64,000 bases of DNA, from positions 62,001-126,000 of the forward strand of contig NZ_JAALGE010000003.1 in assembly GCF_011057645.1 (NCBI RefSeq). Reading direction: 5' to 3'. Shown piece after piece: positions 18,282 to 27,211 of the stretch. Both the position numbers and the translations under genes were made by a program. A model generated the notes under the pieces. The model was not told the DNA's origin and searched no databases. It worked only from the letters and a program-made list of their open reading frames with translations. The DNA is from Marisediminicola senii (lineage in GTDB: Bacteria; Actinomycetota; Actinomycetes; Actinomycetales; Microbacteriaceae). The first letter of the stretch is position 1; each line of letters starts with the position of its first letter.

Positions 18282-19267
18282 CTCACCCACCCGCAGGACG
18301 CAAGATGTTGCGGCTCGAAGCCCGCAACGCCGCGACCCCGATCGAACGCAAGCCGGAGTGGATCAAGACCACCGCGCGCATGGGGCCCGAATACCGGCAG
18401 CTCCAGGAGCGCGTGAAGGGCGAAGGCCTGCACACCGTCTGCCAGGAGGCCGCGTGCCCCAACATCTTCGAGTGCTGGGAGGACCGCGAAGCGACGTTCC
18501 TCATCGGCGGCGCACAGTGCACGAGGCGCTGCGACTTCTGCCAGATCGACACCGGCAAGCCCGCCGACTACGACATCGACGAGCCGAGGCGGGTCGCGGA
18601 ATCCATCGTGGCGATGGACCTGCGCTACGCCACCGTGACCGGCGTCGCCCGCGACGACCTCCCGGACGAGGGCGCATGGCTGCACGCCGAGACCGTGCGC
18701 CAGATACACGCCCTGAACCCGGGAACCGGCGTCGAGTTGCTCGCGACCGATTTCTCCGGCAACCCCGAGCTGCTGCAGACCGTGTTCGACTCGCGCCCCG
18801 AGGTCTTCGCGCACAACGTGGAGACGGTGCCGCGCATCTTCAAGCGGATCCGCCCGGCGTTCCGCTACGAGCGGTCACTCGACGTCATCACCCGCGCACG
18901 CGACGCATTCCTCATCACCAAGTCCAACCTGATCCTGGGCATGGGAGAGGACAGGGCGGAGATCAGCCAGGCCCTGCAGGACCTGCATGATGCCGGTACC
19001 GACATCATCACCATCACCCAGTACCTGCGGCCGACTCCCCGCCACCTTCCCGTCGACCGCTGGGTGCACCCCGACGAGTTCGTCGCGATCAAGGAGGAGG
19101 CGGAGGAGATCGGGTTCCTCGGCGTGCTCGCCGGGCCGCTCGTGCGCTCCAGCTACCGGGCGGGTCGACTGTGGGCCAGATCGATGCGCAGCAAGGGCCT
19201 CGAGATCCCCGAGAACCTCTCCCGACTGGCAGATGCCGACTCGGGGTTCGCCAGAGCCGTATCCTAG
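18278..19267 (+). CDS. lipA: Lipoyl synthase (radical SAM)
   Basis: This 329-residue radical SAM enzyme inserts two sulfurs into protein-bound octanoyl groups. The auxiliary cluster cysteines are in [13 protein letters not shown] and the preceding segment, and the radical SAM cluster is CTRRCDFCQ. The C-terminal RSSYRAG motif, whose Ser ligates the auxiliary cluster, is present near the end. It acts on the octanoylated E2 made by LipB and is translationally coupled to lipB through an ATGA overlap. Length is typical of actinobacterial LipA. The reading frame extends far upstream through lipB in another frame, but that part is not coding. Confidence 0.95.
   Translation: MTHPPAGRKMLRLEARNAATPIERKPEWIKTTARMGPEYRQLQERVKGEGLHTVCQEAACPNIFECWEDREATFLIGGAQCTRRCDFCQIDTGKPADYDIDEPRRVAESIVAMDLRYATVTGVARDDLPDEGAWLHAETVRQIHALNPGTGVELLATDFSGNPELLQTVFDSRPEVFAHNVETVPRIFKRIRPAFRYERSLDVITRARDAFLITKSNLILGMGEDRAEISQALQDLHDAGTDIITITQYLRPTPRHLPVDRWVHPDEFVAIKEEAEEIGFLGVLAGPLVRSSYRAGRLWARSMRSKGLEIPENLSRLADADSGFARAVS
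19260..19265 (+). promoter_or_regulatory. -10 element of the DUF4191 gene
   Basis: TATCCT ends seven bases before the ATG at 19273 and overlaps the lipA stop codon. No ribosome binding site is seen. Confidence 0.45.
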
Positions 19268-19272
19268 AGAGC

Positions 19273-19992
19273 ATGGCACGCACCAAAGAACCGAAGGCCC
19301 CCAAGCCGCCCAAAGAACCCGGTCGTCTGAAGCAGATGTACCAGGTCTTCCAGATGACCCGTCGCTACGACAAGCGGGCAATCTGGTTCATGCTGGCGGC
19401 GTTCATCATTCCGATCCTCGCCGGTATCGGCTTCGCCCTCCTGCTGTCGCCGGGCAACGCCGTCGGCACGATCCTCTACGTGGTGGCGGGAATCATGGGT
19501 GGCCTGCTCGCCTTCCTCATCGTTCTCGGGCGTCGTGCGGAGCGTGCGGCATACGGGCAGATCAAGGGCCAGCCCGGGGCCGTCGGTGCAGTGCTCAAGA
19601 GTTCGCTCCGTCGCGGCTGGGTCGCCAGCGAGATGCCGGTCACCGTCAGCCCGAAGACCCAGGACGCGGTCTACCGCGCGGTCGGTCGTGGCGGTGTCGT
19701 GCTCATCGGCGAAGGCCCGAAATCCCGCACGCTCCGGATGCTGGAAGACGAGCGCCGCAAGGTCGCCCGTGTCATTCCGAACGTGCCGATCAACTTCCTG
19801 CACGTGGGCCCGGACCAGGACTCCGTCGAGCTGCACAAGCTGCCATCGCGACTGAACAAGTTCAAGAAGGCCCTCAACAAGGCCGAGATCTTCGCGGTCA
19901 ACAACCGCATTACCTCGCTCGGCAAGAATGGCCTGCCGATTCCCAAGGGAATGGACCCGATGCGCGTGCGTTCGGGCGGTCGCCCGCGCTGA
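19273..19992 (+). CDS. DUF4191 membrane protein
   Basis: This 239-residue protein has a basic, proline-rich N-terminus (KEPKAPKPPKEPGRLKQ). Two adjacent transmembrane helices follow at about residues 42-62 and 70-90. A large cytosolic domain then contains RGGVVLIGEGPKSRTLRMLEDE and HVGPDQDSVELHKL. The C-terminus is basic. The gene follows lipA in many actinobacteria, including Rv2219 in M. tuberculosis, but its function is unknown. It may form part of the lip transcript and also has its own -10 element. Confidence 0.88.
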   Translation: MARTKEPKAPKPPKEPGRLKQMYQVFQMTRRYDKRAIWFMLAAFIIPILAGIGFALLLSPGNAVGTILYVVAGIMGGLLAFLIVLGRRAERAAYGQIKGQPGAVGAVLKSSLRRGWVASEMPVTVSPKTQDAVYRAVGRGGVVLIGEGPKSRTLRMLEDERRKVARVIPNVPINFLHVGPDQDSVELHKLPSRLNKFKKALNKAEIFAVNNRITSLGKNGLPIPKGMDPMRVRSGGRPR

Positions 19993-20016
19993 CCGTCGGC
20001 CGGCGCGACTGCTCCG

Positions 20017-20442
20017 TCAGACCCTGACGAGCACCGTGCCGGCCAGCTTGTCGTGGAGGCCACGCTGGTCAGCGTCCCAGACGGCGGCCGGGATCACGAT
20101 GGTGAGCAGGAATGCCCGGAGGAATGGCCGCCACACCCCCACCCAGGTGCCGTTGAGCGTCACGACCCTCATGCCGAGCAGGAGATGGCCGATGCCGCCC
20201 GCGACCGCGAACACCAACAGGCCCTGCATCACCAGGAAGATCGCGCTGGTCGCGAGGCCGTCTGCATCGAAAAAGATGGCGGATGCGCCGTACGCGATGG
20301 CCCAGTCGATGCACAGGGCGGCGATGCGCCGGCCCGGTCGCGCGACCGACCGCGGCCCCGTCTCGGGCAGGCCTAGCCTCTGGCCAGGCCACGTGCGGGA
20401 ACCGGCCCCGGCATTGCTGGATGTCGTCGGGGTTGCGGGCAC
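20017..20442 (-). CDS. RDD family membrane protein
   Basis: This protein of about 141 residues contains the RDD domain: [13 protein letters not shown] at the start, three hydrophobic helices, and GMRVVTLNG and [13 protein letters not shown] at the end. RDD proteins are small membrane proteins, some with ion-transport roles; the function here is unknown. I prefer the GTG at 20442 because a TACGAT element ends six bases before it. The upstream ATG at 20496 falls inside the GlnR operator. It converges on DUF4191 and is divergent from glnA1, matching Rv2219A between lipA and glnA1 in M. tuberculosis. Confidence 0.82.
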   Translation of the reverse strand: MPATPTTSSNAGAGSRTWPGQRLGLPETGPRSVARPGRRIAALCIDWAIAYGASAIFFDADGLATSAIFLVMQGLLVFAVAGGIGHLLLGMRVVTLNGTWVGVWRPFLRAFLLTIVIPAAVWDADQRGLHDKLAGTVLVRV

Positions 20443-20448
20443 CCGCTC

Positions 20449-20454
20449 ATCGTA
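20449..20454 (-). promoter_or_regulatory. -10 element of the RDD gene
   Basis: TACGAT ends six bases before the GTG at 20442, which supports that start and a leaderless message. Confidence 0.45.
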
Positions 20455-20469
20455 CGCTGGCGTCTCTGC

Positions 20470-20507
20470 GTAACATCCCCGAAACAAACAGGACACCCGA
20501 GGGAAAC
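20470..20507 (+). promoter_or_regulatory. GlnR operator upstream of glnA1
   Basis: The sequence reads GTAAC-n6-GAAAC-n6-GACAC-n6-GAAAC, matching the actinobacterial GlnR consensus gTnAC-n6-GaAAC repeated twice with one mismatch in the third block. The first block begins 104 bp before the glnA1 start. GlnR is the nitrogen-starvation regulator, so glnA1 should be induced at low nitrogen. It also lies just upstream of the divergent RDD gene and might affect it. Confidence 0.85.
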
Positions 20508-20573
20508 TACCCGGCCGTAGCCTCGGGTTGGCTGTGTTCCGCAGTCCCCCACCGGCCCATTGGAGTTCTTCCC

Positions 20574-21998
20574 ATGTTCAAGGATTCTTCCGAAGTTCTC
20601 GCGTTCATCAAGGACACGGACGTCAAGTTCCTCGACATCCGCTTCACCGATCTCCCGGGTGTGCAGCAGCACTTCAACATCCCGGCGTCGACCGTCGACG
20701 AGGAGTTCTTCTCCGTCGGCCAGCTGTTCGACGGTTCGTCGATCCGCGGTTTCGCCTCGATCCACGAGTCCGACATGCAGCTCATCCCCGACGTGACGAC
20801 GGCGTATGTCGACCCCTTCCGCAACGAGCGCACGCTCATCATGGTCTTCGACATCTACAACCCGCGTAATGGCGAGATCTACCACCGTGACCCCCGCCAG
20901 GTCGCCAAGAAGGCCGAGAAGTATCTGGAGTCCACCGGTATCGCCGACACCGCGTTCTTCGCTCCCGAGGCCGAGTTCTATATCTTCGACGACGTTCGCT
21001 ACGACGTGAAGCAGAACTCGAGCTTCTACTCGGTCGACTCCGAAGAGGGCGCCTGGAACTCCGGCCGCGCCGAAGAGGGCGGCAACCTCGGCAACAAGAC
21101 CCCGTACAAGGGTGGCTACTTCCCCGTCAGCCCCGTCGACAAGCAGGCCGACCTCCGCGACGACATCAGCCTCAAGTTGATCGACGCCGGCCTCATCCTC
21201 GAGCGCGCCCACCACGAGGTGGGTTCGGGCGGACAGGCCGAGATCAACTACCGCTTCGACACGATGGTGCACGCGGCAGACGACATCCTCAAGTTCAAGT
21301 ACATCGTCAAGAACACGGCAGAGCAGTGGGGCAAGACGGCCACGTTCATGCCGAAGCCGCTCTTCGGTGACAACGGGTCGGGAATGCACACCCACCAGTC
21401 GCTGTGGAGCGACGGTGAGCCGCTGTTCTACGACGAGAGCGGCTACGGCGGACTGAGCGACATCGCCCGCTGGTACATCGGGGGCCTGCTCAAGCACGCA
21501 CCCGCCGTGCTCGCGTTCACCAACCCGACGCTGAACTCGTACCGCCGGCTCATCCCCGGCTTCGAGGCTCCCGTCAACCTGGTGTACTCGGCCGGTAACC
21601 GCTCTGCGTCGATCCGCATCCCGATCACGGGAACCAACCCCAAGGCGAAGCGCATCGAATTCCGCGCTCCGGATGCCTCTGGCAACCCGTACCTCGCATT
21701 CGCTGCCCAGCTCATGGCCGGCATCGACGGCATCAAGAACCGCATCGAGCCGCACGAGCCGGTCGACAAGGACCTCTACGAGCTGCCCCCGGAGGAAGCC
21801 AAGAGCATCCCCCAGGTTCCCGCGTCGCTGAGCGAAGCGCTTGACGCTCTCGAGGCGGACCACGACTTCCTCGTGGCCGGCAACGTGTTCACGCCCGACC
21901 TGATCGAGAACTGGATCGCGTACAAGCGCGAGAAGGAGATCATCCCGGCCGCGCAGCGCCCGCACCCGTTCGAGTTCGAGCTGTACTACGGGGTCTGA
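20574..21998 (+). CDS. glnA: Glutamine synthetase type I
   Basis: This 474-residue enzyme joins ammonia to glutamate with ATP as a dodecamer. Motifs are FDGSSIRGF near residue 50, [12 protein letters not shown] with metal-binding Glu residues, the [19 protein letters not shown] region and NRSASIRIP. The Tyr402 in [11 protein letters not shown] is the adenylylation site, identifying the I-beta class regulated by GlnE; glnE is in this window at 27212. The start is the ATG at 20574; no earlier in-frame codon is supported. Transcription is likely controlled by GlnR through the operator at 20470-20507. A strong terminator follows the stop codon. Confidence 0.96.
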   Translation: MFKDSSEVLAFIKDTDVKFLDIRFTDLPGVQQHFNIPASTVDEEFFSVGQLFDGSSIRGFASIHESDMQLIPDVTTAYVDPFRNERTLIMVFDIYNPRNGEIYHRDPRQVAKKAEKYLESTGIADTAFFAPEAEFYIFDDVRYDVKQNSSFYSVDSEEGAWNSGRAEEGGNLGNKTPYKGGYFPVSPVDKQADLRDDISLKLIDAGLILERAHHEVGSGGQAEINYRFDTMVHAADDILKFKYIVKNTAEQWGKTATFMPKPLFGDNGSGMHTHQSLWSDGEPLFYDESGYGGLSDIARWYIGGLLKHAPAVLAFTNPTLNSYRRLIPGFEAPVNLVYSAGNRSASIRIPITGTNPKAKRIEFRAPDASGNPYLAFAAQLMAGIDGIKNRIEPHEPVDKDLYELPPEEAKSIPQVPASLSEALDALEADHDFLVAGNVFTPDLIENWIAYKREKEIIPAAQRPHPFEFELYYGV

Positions 21999-22020
21999 TT
22001 CCCGCGTAGCCCGGCAACGG

Positions 22021-22054
22021 CGAAGGCCGCACCTCCTCGGAGGTGCGGCCTTCG
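22021..22054. terminator. Bidirectional terminator after glnA1
   Basis: A perfect GC-rich inverted repeat (CGAAGGCCGCACCTCC and its complement) with a 2-nt centre lies 22 bp after the glnA1 stop. It separates glnA1 from the convergent ugd gene. Confidence 0.88.
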
Positions 22055-22109
22055 GTCGTTGGTGGGGGCGGTCCCGAGCGGTCTGTCCGCAAGGCACCGC
22101 CGCCCGCGG

Positions 22110-23585
22110 TCAGCGCACGGCGAGCAGCAGGTCGGCGGCCGAGGCCTCGTAGCTCGCGCCCGATGCGAAGACCGTCGGGGCGGGTGTCGTGCCGAGGCCG
22201 GACACCGACCATCCGGCGTCGCGCCAGGCCGCGGCATCCACGCAATTGCGGGCGTCGATGAGTACCGGTCGACGCGTGAGGGCTCGCAGTGCGACCGGGT
22301 CCGAGTCCTGGAACTCGGTCCACTCGGTCAGGAGCAGCACCGCGTCGGACCCGGTCATCGCCTCATCGACCGAGTCCGCGTAGGTGAGGGTCGGGAACAT
22401 GCGCTGGGCGGTTCCCGATGCCTCTGGGTCGTAGACCACGACCTGTGCGCCTCGCAGGTGCAGCGCCGCGGCCACGTTGAGGGCCGGCGAGTCGCGCACG
22501 TCGTCGGTGAGGGGCTTGAACGCCGCCCCCAGCACACCGATCCTGCGATTGAGCACCGATCCCCCGCATGCGCCGATGGCCATGTCGATCACGCGCTGCC
22601 GCTGCGCCATGTTGATCTCGTCGACCTGCTGCAGGAGGGACGCGGCGCGCACCGCTCCGAGTTCGCTCGCGCGGTGCATGAGCGCGCGGATGTCCTTCGG
22701 CAGGCATCCCCCGCCGAACCCGAGGCCGGCGTTGAGGAACTGCCGACCGATGCGCACGTCGTGCCCGAGTGCGTCGGCGAGCACGGTGACGTCGGCCCCG
22801 GCCAACTCGCACACCTCGGCGATCGCGTTGATGAACGAGATCTTCGTCGCGAGGAACGCGTTGGCGCTGACCTTGACCAGTTCAGCGGTGGGGAGGTCGC
22901 ACACCACGACGGGCGTGCCGGAGGCAATGGGCCGCGCGTAAAGCTCGCGCATGGTCGCCTCCGATCGCGGGGTGACTCCGCCGAGCACGATGCGGTCGGG
23001 CGTGAGGGTGTCAGCAACGGCCTTGCCCTCGCGCAGGAACTCTGGATTCCAGATCAGCTCGGCGGTGAGGTGGGCGGGCGAGGCGGCTTCGACGATGGCG
23101 CGCAGGCGTGCGCCGGTACCGACCGGCACCGTCGACTTACCGACGATGAGGCCGTCGTGCGTCAGGCTCGCCGCGATCTGGCGGGTAGCCGCTTGGACGT
23201 AGTCGAGGTTGGCCGCGTTGCTGCCGCGCTGCTGGGGTGTGCCGACGCAGATGAAGTGCACGTCGGCGAACGCGGTCGCCTCCGCGAGGTCGGTGGTGAA
23301 GCGCAGCCGGCCGCTCGCGACGTGCTCGGCGATCAGTCCGGGCAGCCCGGGCTCGAAGAACGGCACGTGCCCCTCCGACAGTGCCTGTACCTTGGCCGGG
23401 TCGGTGTCGACCCCGACGACATCGAAGCCCATCTCGGCCATCGCGGCGGCGTGCGTCGCCCCCAGGTACCCGGTGCCCACCACGCTGATGCGGGGCTGCC
23501 GGGTGGCATCGCCCGTCGGTGCGGTATTCGTGGCGGTGTTCGTGTCGGTGTTCGTGTCGGTGTCCGTGTCGCTGTCCGTGGTCAT
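22110..23585 (-). CDS. ugd: UDP-glucose 6-dehydrogenase
   Basis: This 491-residue cytosolic enzyme oxidises UDP-glucose to UDP-glucuronate with NAD+. It has the Rossmann motif VVGTGYLGATHA, the GKSTVPVGTG segment, the NPEFLREG motif and the catalytic cysteine in GFGGGCLPKD. The C-terminal UDP-binding domain includes GAAFKPLTDDVRDSP. The ATG at 23585 follows GGGGGAA; a short upstream extension in frame is unsupported. Residues 3-25 form an unusual Asp/Thr/Asn repeat encoded by a near-perfect short tandem repeat. The gene lies downstream of a GH26 protein and a processive GT2, so it probably supplies UDP-glucuronate for their polysaccharide. Confidence 0.92.
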   Translation of the reverse strand: MTTDSDTDTDTNTDTNTATNTAPTGDATRQPRISVVGTGYLGATHAAAMAEMGFDVVGVDTDPAKVQALSEGHVPFFEPGLPGLIAEHVASGRLRFTTDLAEATAFADVHFICVGTPQQRGSNAANLDYVQAATRQIAASLTHDGLIVGKSTVPVGTGARLRAIVEAASPAHLTAELIWNPEFLREGKAVADTLTPDRIVLGGVTPRSEATMRELYARPIASGTPVVVCDLPTAELVKVSANAFLATKISFINAIAEVCELAGADVTVLADALGHDVRIGRQFLNAGLGFGGGCLPKDIRALMHRASELGAVRAASLLQQVDEINMAQRQRVIDMAIGACGGSVLNRRIGVLGAAFKPLTDDVRDSPALNVAAALHLRGAQVVVYDPEASGTAQRMFPTLTYADSVDEAMTGSDAVLLLTEWTEFQDSDPVALRALTRRPVLIDARNCVDAAAWRDAGWSVSGLGTTPAPTVFASGASYEASAADLLLAVR

Positions 23586-23646
23586 GGTGTTCCCCCGTGG
23601 TCCGTTGTCGTACATCTCAGGTGTGCCTGGCCGCGCCCGGCGCGGG

Positions 23647-25197
23647 TCATTCGATGGGTTCCAGGTCGAACCGGCTGCCCTCCACCGCGAGACCGTCGCG
23701 GAATGCCGCGAGGGAGTCTGCGCGGGAGTCGATGCGCCAGTCATTGGTACCCAACTCCCCGCCCACGTAGGTGCTGACGGCGAGGTTGAACCAGGAGAGG
23801 CCGATGATGTCGGCGTTCTGCGGTGCCGCGAGGTTCTCGAACAGGCTCTCGACCCAGGCCGGCTTGTATCCCCCGGTCTCGCTCGCACCAATCTCGGCGA
23901 GGAAGATGGGCTTGTCGCTGACGCGTCGCAGCTCGGCGATGGTCGCCCCGAAGGTGCTGTCGAAATCGTAGGCATCTTCGTCGTAGGGCGGCCGCAGGTA
24001 TCCCGACATGCCGACCCAGTCGACGTACTCGTTTCCCGGGTACAGCCCGTCGAGGTACTCGCTCGTGCGGTGCGAGGCGGGCAGCCGGTCGACGCGGTTC
24101 GGCGACCAGATCCAGAACACCAGGTCGTTCGCGCCCTCGGCCTCGAAGATATCGTGCACGTGCTGCCAGGTCTTGACGTAGTCGCCCGACCGGTTACCGT
24201 TGATGGGTTCGCCCCTGCCGGTCGTCTCGGCCCAGGGATACCAGGTGCCGTTCATCTCGTGGTTCAACCGGATACCCATGGGCAGCCCGGTCGCGACGAT
24301 GTCGCGGGCGTACTGGCGGAGGTAGTCGTCGAACTCGCCGGGCACTCCCGCGGCGGGATCCCCGATGATGCGCGGCAGCGAGTACTCAGGCTCGACGGTC
24401 ACGCTGTTGGGCGAGCTGATCGGCCGGGACTCCCAAGTGAGGACCGGCAGCGTTCCCTGTTCCCACGCGCGGGTGACGGCGTTGGCGCGGAACGGTTCGT
24501 CCCACCCGCCGAAGTAGCCGACGACATTCGGCGTCACGCCGATGTCCGTCGAGATCATGTCGTAGGTCGCCCAGTTGAATGGAGCCTGCTCCGTATAGAT
24601 GCCGAGGTACGGCGAATCCGGATTCACCACCTGGGCCTTGGTCAGGGTCGTCAGCGGTGCGGCCGGGGCCGGAGCAGCGGGTGCGGGTGCCGGGCTCGGC
24701 GATGCCACCGGCGCAGCGGGCGTTCCGGTATTCGCGGGGCGGGTCGACGGTGCCGGGGTGCTGGCCGGCGCCGGTGCCGTCTTCGGTGACGGGAACACCG
24801 ATGGCCTCGGAGCCACCCGCGGCGCCGCGACGGTCTTGCCCGTGCCCTTGTAGCGCTCCATGGCCTCGATGAGCCCCTCGGCCGACCACAGCTTCTGCTG
24901 GATCTCTGCGGACTCGTCGGTTGCGGCGTCGAGTCCCTGCTCACGCCGGGCGAGTTGCGCCTCAAGGTCGGCGATCTCGGCCACCAGTTCCGCGCGGTCC
25001 GCCGCGGCGCGGTCGTCCTCGCTCACGCCGGTGATACTGGCTTCGAATGTCTCCGCGACCGAGTTCGACGGGGAGTTCCAAACCACGACGCTCGTGGTGA
25101 CGAGGCCGCCGATCAGGATGACGGCGCCAGCGCTGGTGAGCCTGGCCCGAGTTCCGGTGGGTGCCCACCAGTGCGATGGCTTCTCAGAAGTTGACAA
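23647..25197 (-). CDS. Membrane-anchored GH26-like glycoside hydrolase
   Basis: This 516-residue protein has one N-terminal transmembrane helix at about 22-42. A coiled-coil segment follows at about 65-115 (AELVAEIADLEAQLARREQ), then a Pro/Ala/Thr-rich linker and a C-terminal TIM-barrel domain of family GH26. RLNHEMNGTW holds the acid/base Glu and FLAEIGASE the nucleophile Glu; FWIWSPN is also typical of GH26 mannanases. The catalytic domain should face outside. Its start overlaps the GT2 stop by 14 bp and ugd follows 61 bp downstream. It likely trims or releases the polysaccharide made by the GT2, like the hydrolases paired with cellulose and alginate synthases. The true substrate is unknown. 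Confidence 0.88.
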   Translation of the reverse strand: MSTSEKPSHWWAPTGTRARLTSAGAVILIGGLVTTSVVVWNSPSNSVAETFEASITGVSEDDRAAADRAELVAEIADLEAQLARREQGLDAATDESAEIQQKLWSAEGLIEAMERYKGTGKTVAAPRVAPRPSVFPSPKTAPAPASTPAPSTRPANTGTPAAPVASPSPAPAPAAPAPAAPLTTLTKAQVVNPDSPYLGIYTEQAPFNWATYDMISTDIGVTPNVVGYFGGWDEPFRANAVTRAWEQGTLPVLTWESRPISSPNSVTVEPEYSLPRIIGDPAAGVPGEFDDYLRQYARDIVATGLPMGIRLNHEMNGTWYPWAETTGRGEPINGNRSGDYVKTWQHVHDIFEAEGANDLVFWIWSPNRVDRLPASHRTSEYLDGLYPGNEYVDWVGMSGYLRPPYDEDAYDFDSTFGATIAELRRVSDKPIFLAEIGASETGGYKPAWVESLFENLAAPQNADIIGLSWFNLAVSTYVGGELGTNDWRIDSRADSLAAFRDGLAVEGSRFDLEPIE

Positions 25198-26713
25198 TGA
25201 CGATCGCCTCCAGAGCGAAGATGGTGAATCCGATCAGGTACGGCCAGGCCGCCTTCGGGTTGAGCGTGCGGCGGGCCGGGCGCTGGGGCGCGGCGATGCG
25301 GGTCTGGGCGGCGCGGCGCGGCGAGGCCACGAGGAGCGTGCCGCCGTGGGTGGTCGACCGGTGGTCGTCGAACCCGATATCCCTGAGGAGTGCCTCGTCT
25401 GCGGCATCCACCCCATCGACGAGGGGTTCACCCGCGTGTTCGGAGACCGCAGTGTCGTGGGAGGCCCCTCCGCCGTAGGCACCCGCCCTGGTGCCCCAGC
25501 CGCTGGCGTGGCCCATACGGAAGAACCCGATGAGCCGAATGGGCATCAGGAACGCGGTGGACACGATGATGAAGACAGGCAGGCGGAAGAAGTCGGACGG
25601 CTTCTCTGAGAGGTGGCGCAGCTGGCGGATGGCCATGCTGAGCACCGAGGACACGACCATGAGTCCGACGACGAGGGCGACGCCACTGCCCGCTCCGTAC
25701 TCGGTGAGGATGCCGCTGTAGAAGTTGTAGCCCTGGCCGGTGACGGCGCGGTAGACCCAGCCGGCGATCACTCCCGCGAGCAGGAACGGCAGCACGATGT
25801 CCATGATGAAGAACACCGCGAGCAGCGGGGCGTGCCCGAGCATCCACGGGAGCATGCGCAGCGTGTTGTACTGGCTGCCCCTCGCCCACCGCAGCTGTTG
25901 CTTGTAGAGCTTCTTGACCTGCAGCGGGGCGTCGGTGAACACCAGCGAGGTGTGCTGGTAGACGGTGCGGAAGCCCTCCTTGAGGGTCAGGTTGGTGAGT
26001 GTGCGATCATCGCTGACCTCGAGGAACACGCCCATGAACCTCTCGGTCATGAAGCGGTCCATGACCCGGATCATGATCGAGCGGCGGAAGGCGATGGTAC
26101 GGCCGGGGAGGCAGCCGACCTGCCCGACGACGCTCTGCGCTGGCATCGAGTACAGGGCGCGGGAGTTCTCGAGCCAGTCGGCCCAGCGGGTGATCCAGCT
26201 GCGTTCCGGCTCGAGGATGCGCTGGCGAGTGGTGGCCCCGCCGACGCTCGGGTCGGCGAACGGGCGCACGAGTTCACTGAGGGTGTTGTCTGTCCACACC
26301 GTGTCGGAGTCGACGAGCACCGTGATCTCGCCGGTCGACAGCTCGGTGCCGATCATCACGGCGTTGCGCTTTCCGGGGATGGGCGTGTGCACCCACCGCA
26401 CGAGCGGTGCGAACTCGTCGCAGACCTCCTGCAGCGCGACGTTGACCGCGCCGTTGATGACGACGATGATCTCGCCGGGGCGCTGCTCGACCATGCGGCC
26501 GATGACGTCGCGGAACAGGTCGAGGGGTTCGTCGACGACCGGCACGATGACGCTCGTGGTGCCGGAGAACTCTCCGGTGAACGGCCGGTAGCGGCTCGAC
26601 AGGATGAGCTTGAGCAACCACATGCCCCAGATGAACGCCGAGTAGATGGCGAACATGTAGATCTCGGGATGCCCCTCGATCATGTGGCGGACCTGAAGAA
26701 TGAAAATGAACAT
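25184..26713 (-). CDS. Processive family 2 glycosyltransferase (HasA/cellulose-synthase type)
   Basis: This 509-residue membrane protein has one helix at the N-terminus and several at about 300-420. The cytosolic GT-A domain carries VDSDT (metal-binding DxD), an SDDRTL acidic motif and the processivity motif QQLRWARG. These define a polymerising GT2 that both makes and exports a beta-linked glycan. The C-terminal 100 residues are hydrophilic and end in one more hydrophobic helix. The ATG at 26713 follows GGGGAA, and the longer upstream frame has no such support. It leads an operon with a GH26 hydrolase and ugd, so the product may contain glucuronate, as in hyaluronan-like polymers. Confidence 0.9.
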   Translation of the reverse strand: MFIFILQVRHMIEGHPEIYMFAIYSAFIWGMWLLKLILSSRYRPFTGEFSGTTSVIVPVVDEPLDLFRDVIGRMVEQRPGEIIVVINGAVNVALQEVCDEFAPLVRWVHTPIPGKRNAVMIGTELSTGEITVLVDSDTVWTDNTLSELVRPFADPSVGGATTRQRILEPERSWITRWADWLENSRALYSMPAQSVVGQVGCLPGRTIAFRRSIMIRVMDRFMTERFMGVFLEVSDDRTLTNLTLKEGFRTVYQHTSLVFTDAPLQVKKLYKQQLRWARGSQYNTLRMLPWMLGHAPLLAVFFIMDIVLPFLLAGVIAGWVYRAVTGQGYNFYSGILTEYGAGSGVALVVGLMVVSSVLSMAIRQLRHLSEKPSDFFRLPVFIIVSTAFLMPIRLIGFFRMGHASGWGTRAGAYGGGASHDTAVSEHAGEPLVDGVDAADEALLRDIGFDDHRSTTHGGTLLVASPRRAAQTRIAAPQRPARRTLNPKAAWPYLIGFTIFALEAIVIVNF

Positions 26714-27211
26714 ACGTTCCCCTAAACGTTTGCCGTGATGAGCATTCCGCGGCGCTGGGGGTGATGCTGGTGGTGCTAGTCGAGTGATTATGGGCACGCC
26801 GCGAGGCGGGGCGCAAACCGGCGGGGGCGCCATTCGCGTGTGCCCAGCACGGGGGACGTGTCGGCGGCGCCGGGGAACGTATCGGGCGGGGTCCCCCCTT
26901 CGGGGGACGCACGCCGTGTCCGTCGTGTGGGGGACACGGCGCCATCACCGCAGCAGGCGGGAATGACCGACCGACGATGGCACAGGGACAACGGAAGCGC
27001 TGATGAGCCCCATCACCACGGCGCGATCGGACGCGTCCTGCTGCGCCTGCTCCCCCGCCACCCGCGAACCCGGTGGTTCGCCGAGGTCAGCGCAGACGCC
27101 ATCAGGTGGGGTACACGATTCGGAGGCGGCCGTCACGCGCGAACGACAGCGCAGGAACAGGAAAACTCGCCGACAATTCACCCACGCGAAACACGGCGCA
27201 CGCGCCGCGGG
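26714..27211. other. Long spacer upstream of the GT2 gene
   Basis: Nearly 500 bp lie between the GT2 start and the glnE stop without a supportable gene. Two hairpins stand out: GTCCCCC/GGGGGAC at 26891-26908 with a CTTC loop, and GCCGTGTCC/GGACACGGC at about 26912-26940. GGGGGAC occurs three times. I recognise no known riboswitch; the region may be a structured leader or glnE terminator. Confidence 0.45.

Noticed and set aside
20443-20496. An 18-codon longer start for the RDD protein (ATG at 20496)
   Set aside because: That ATG lies inside the GlnR operator, and a -10 element sits six bases before the GTG at 20442.
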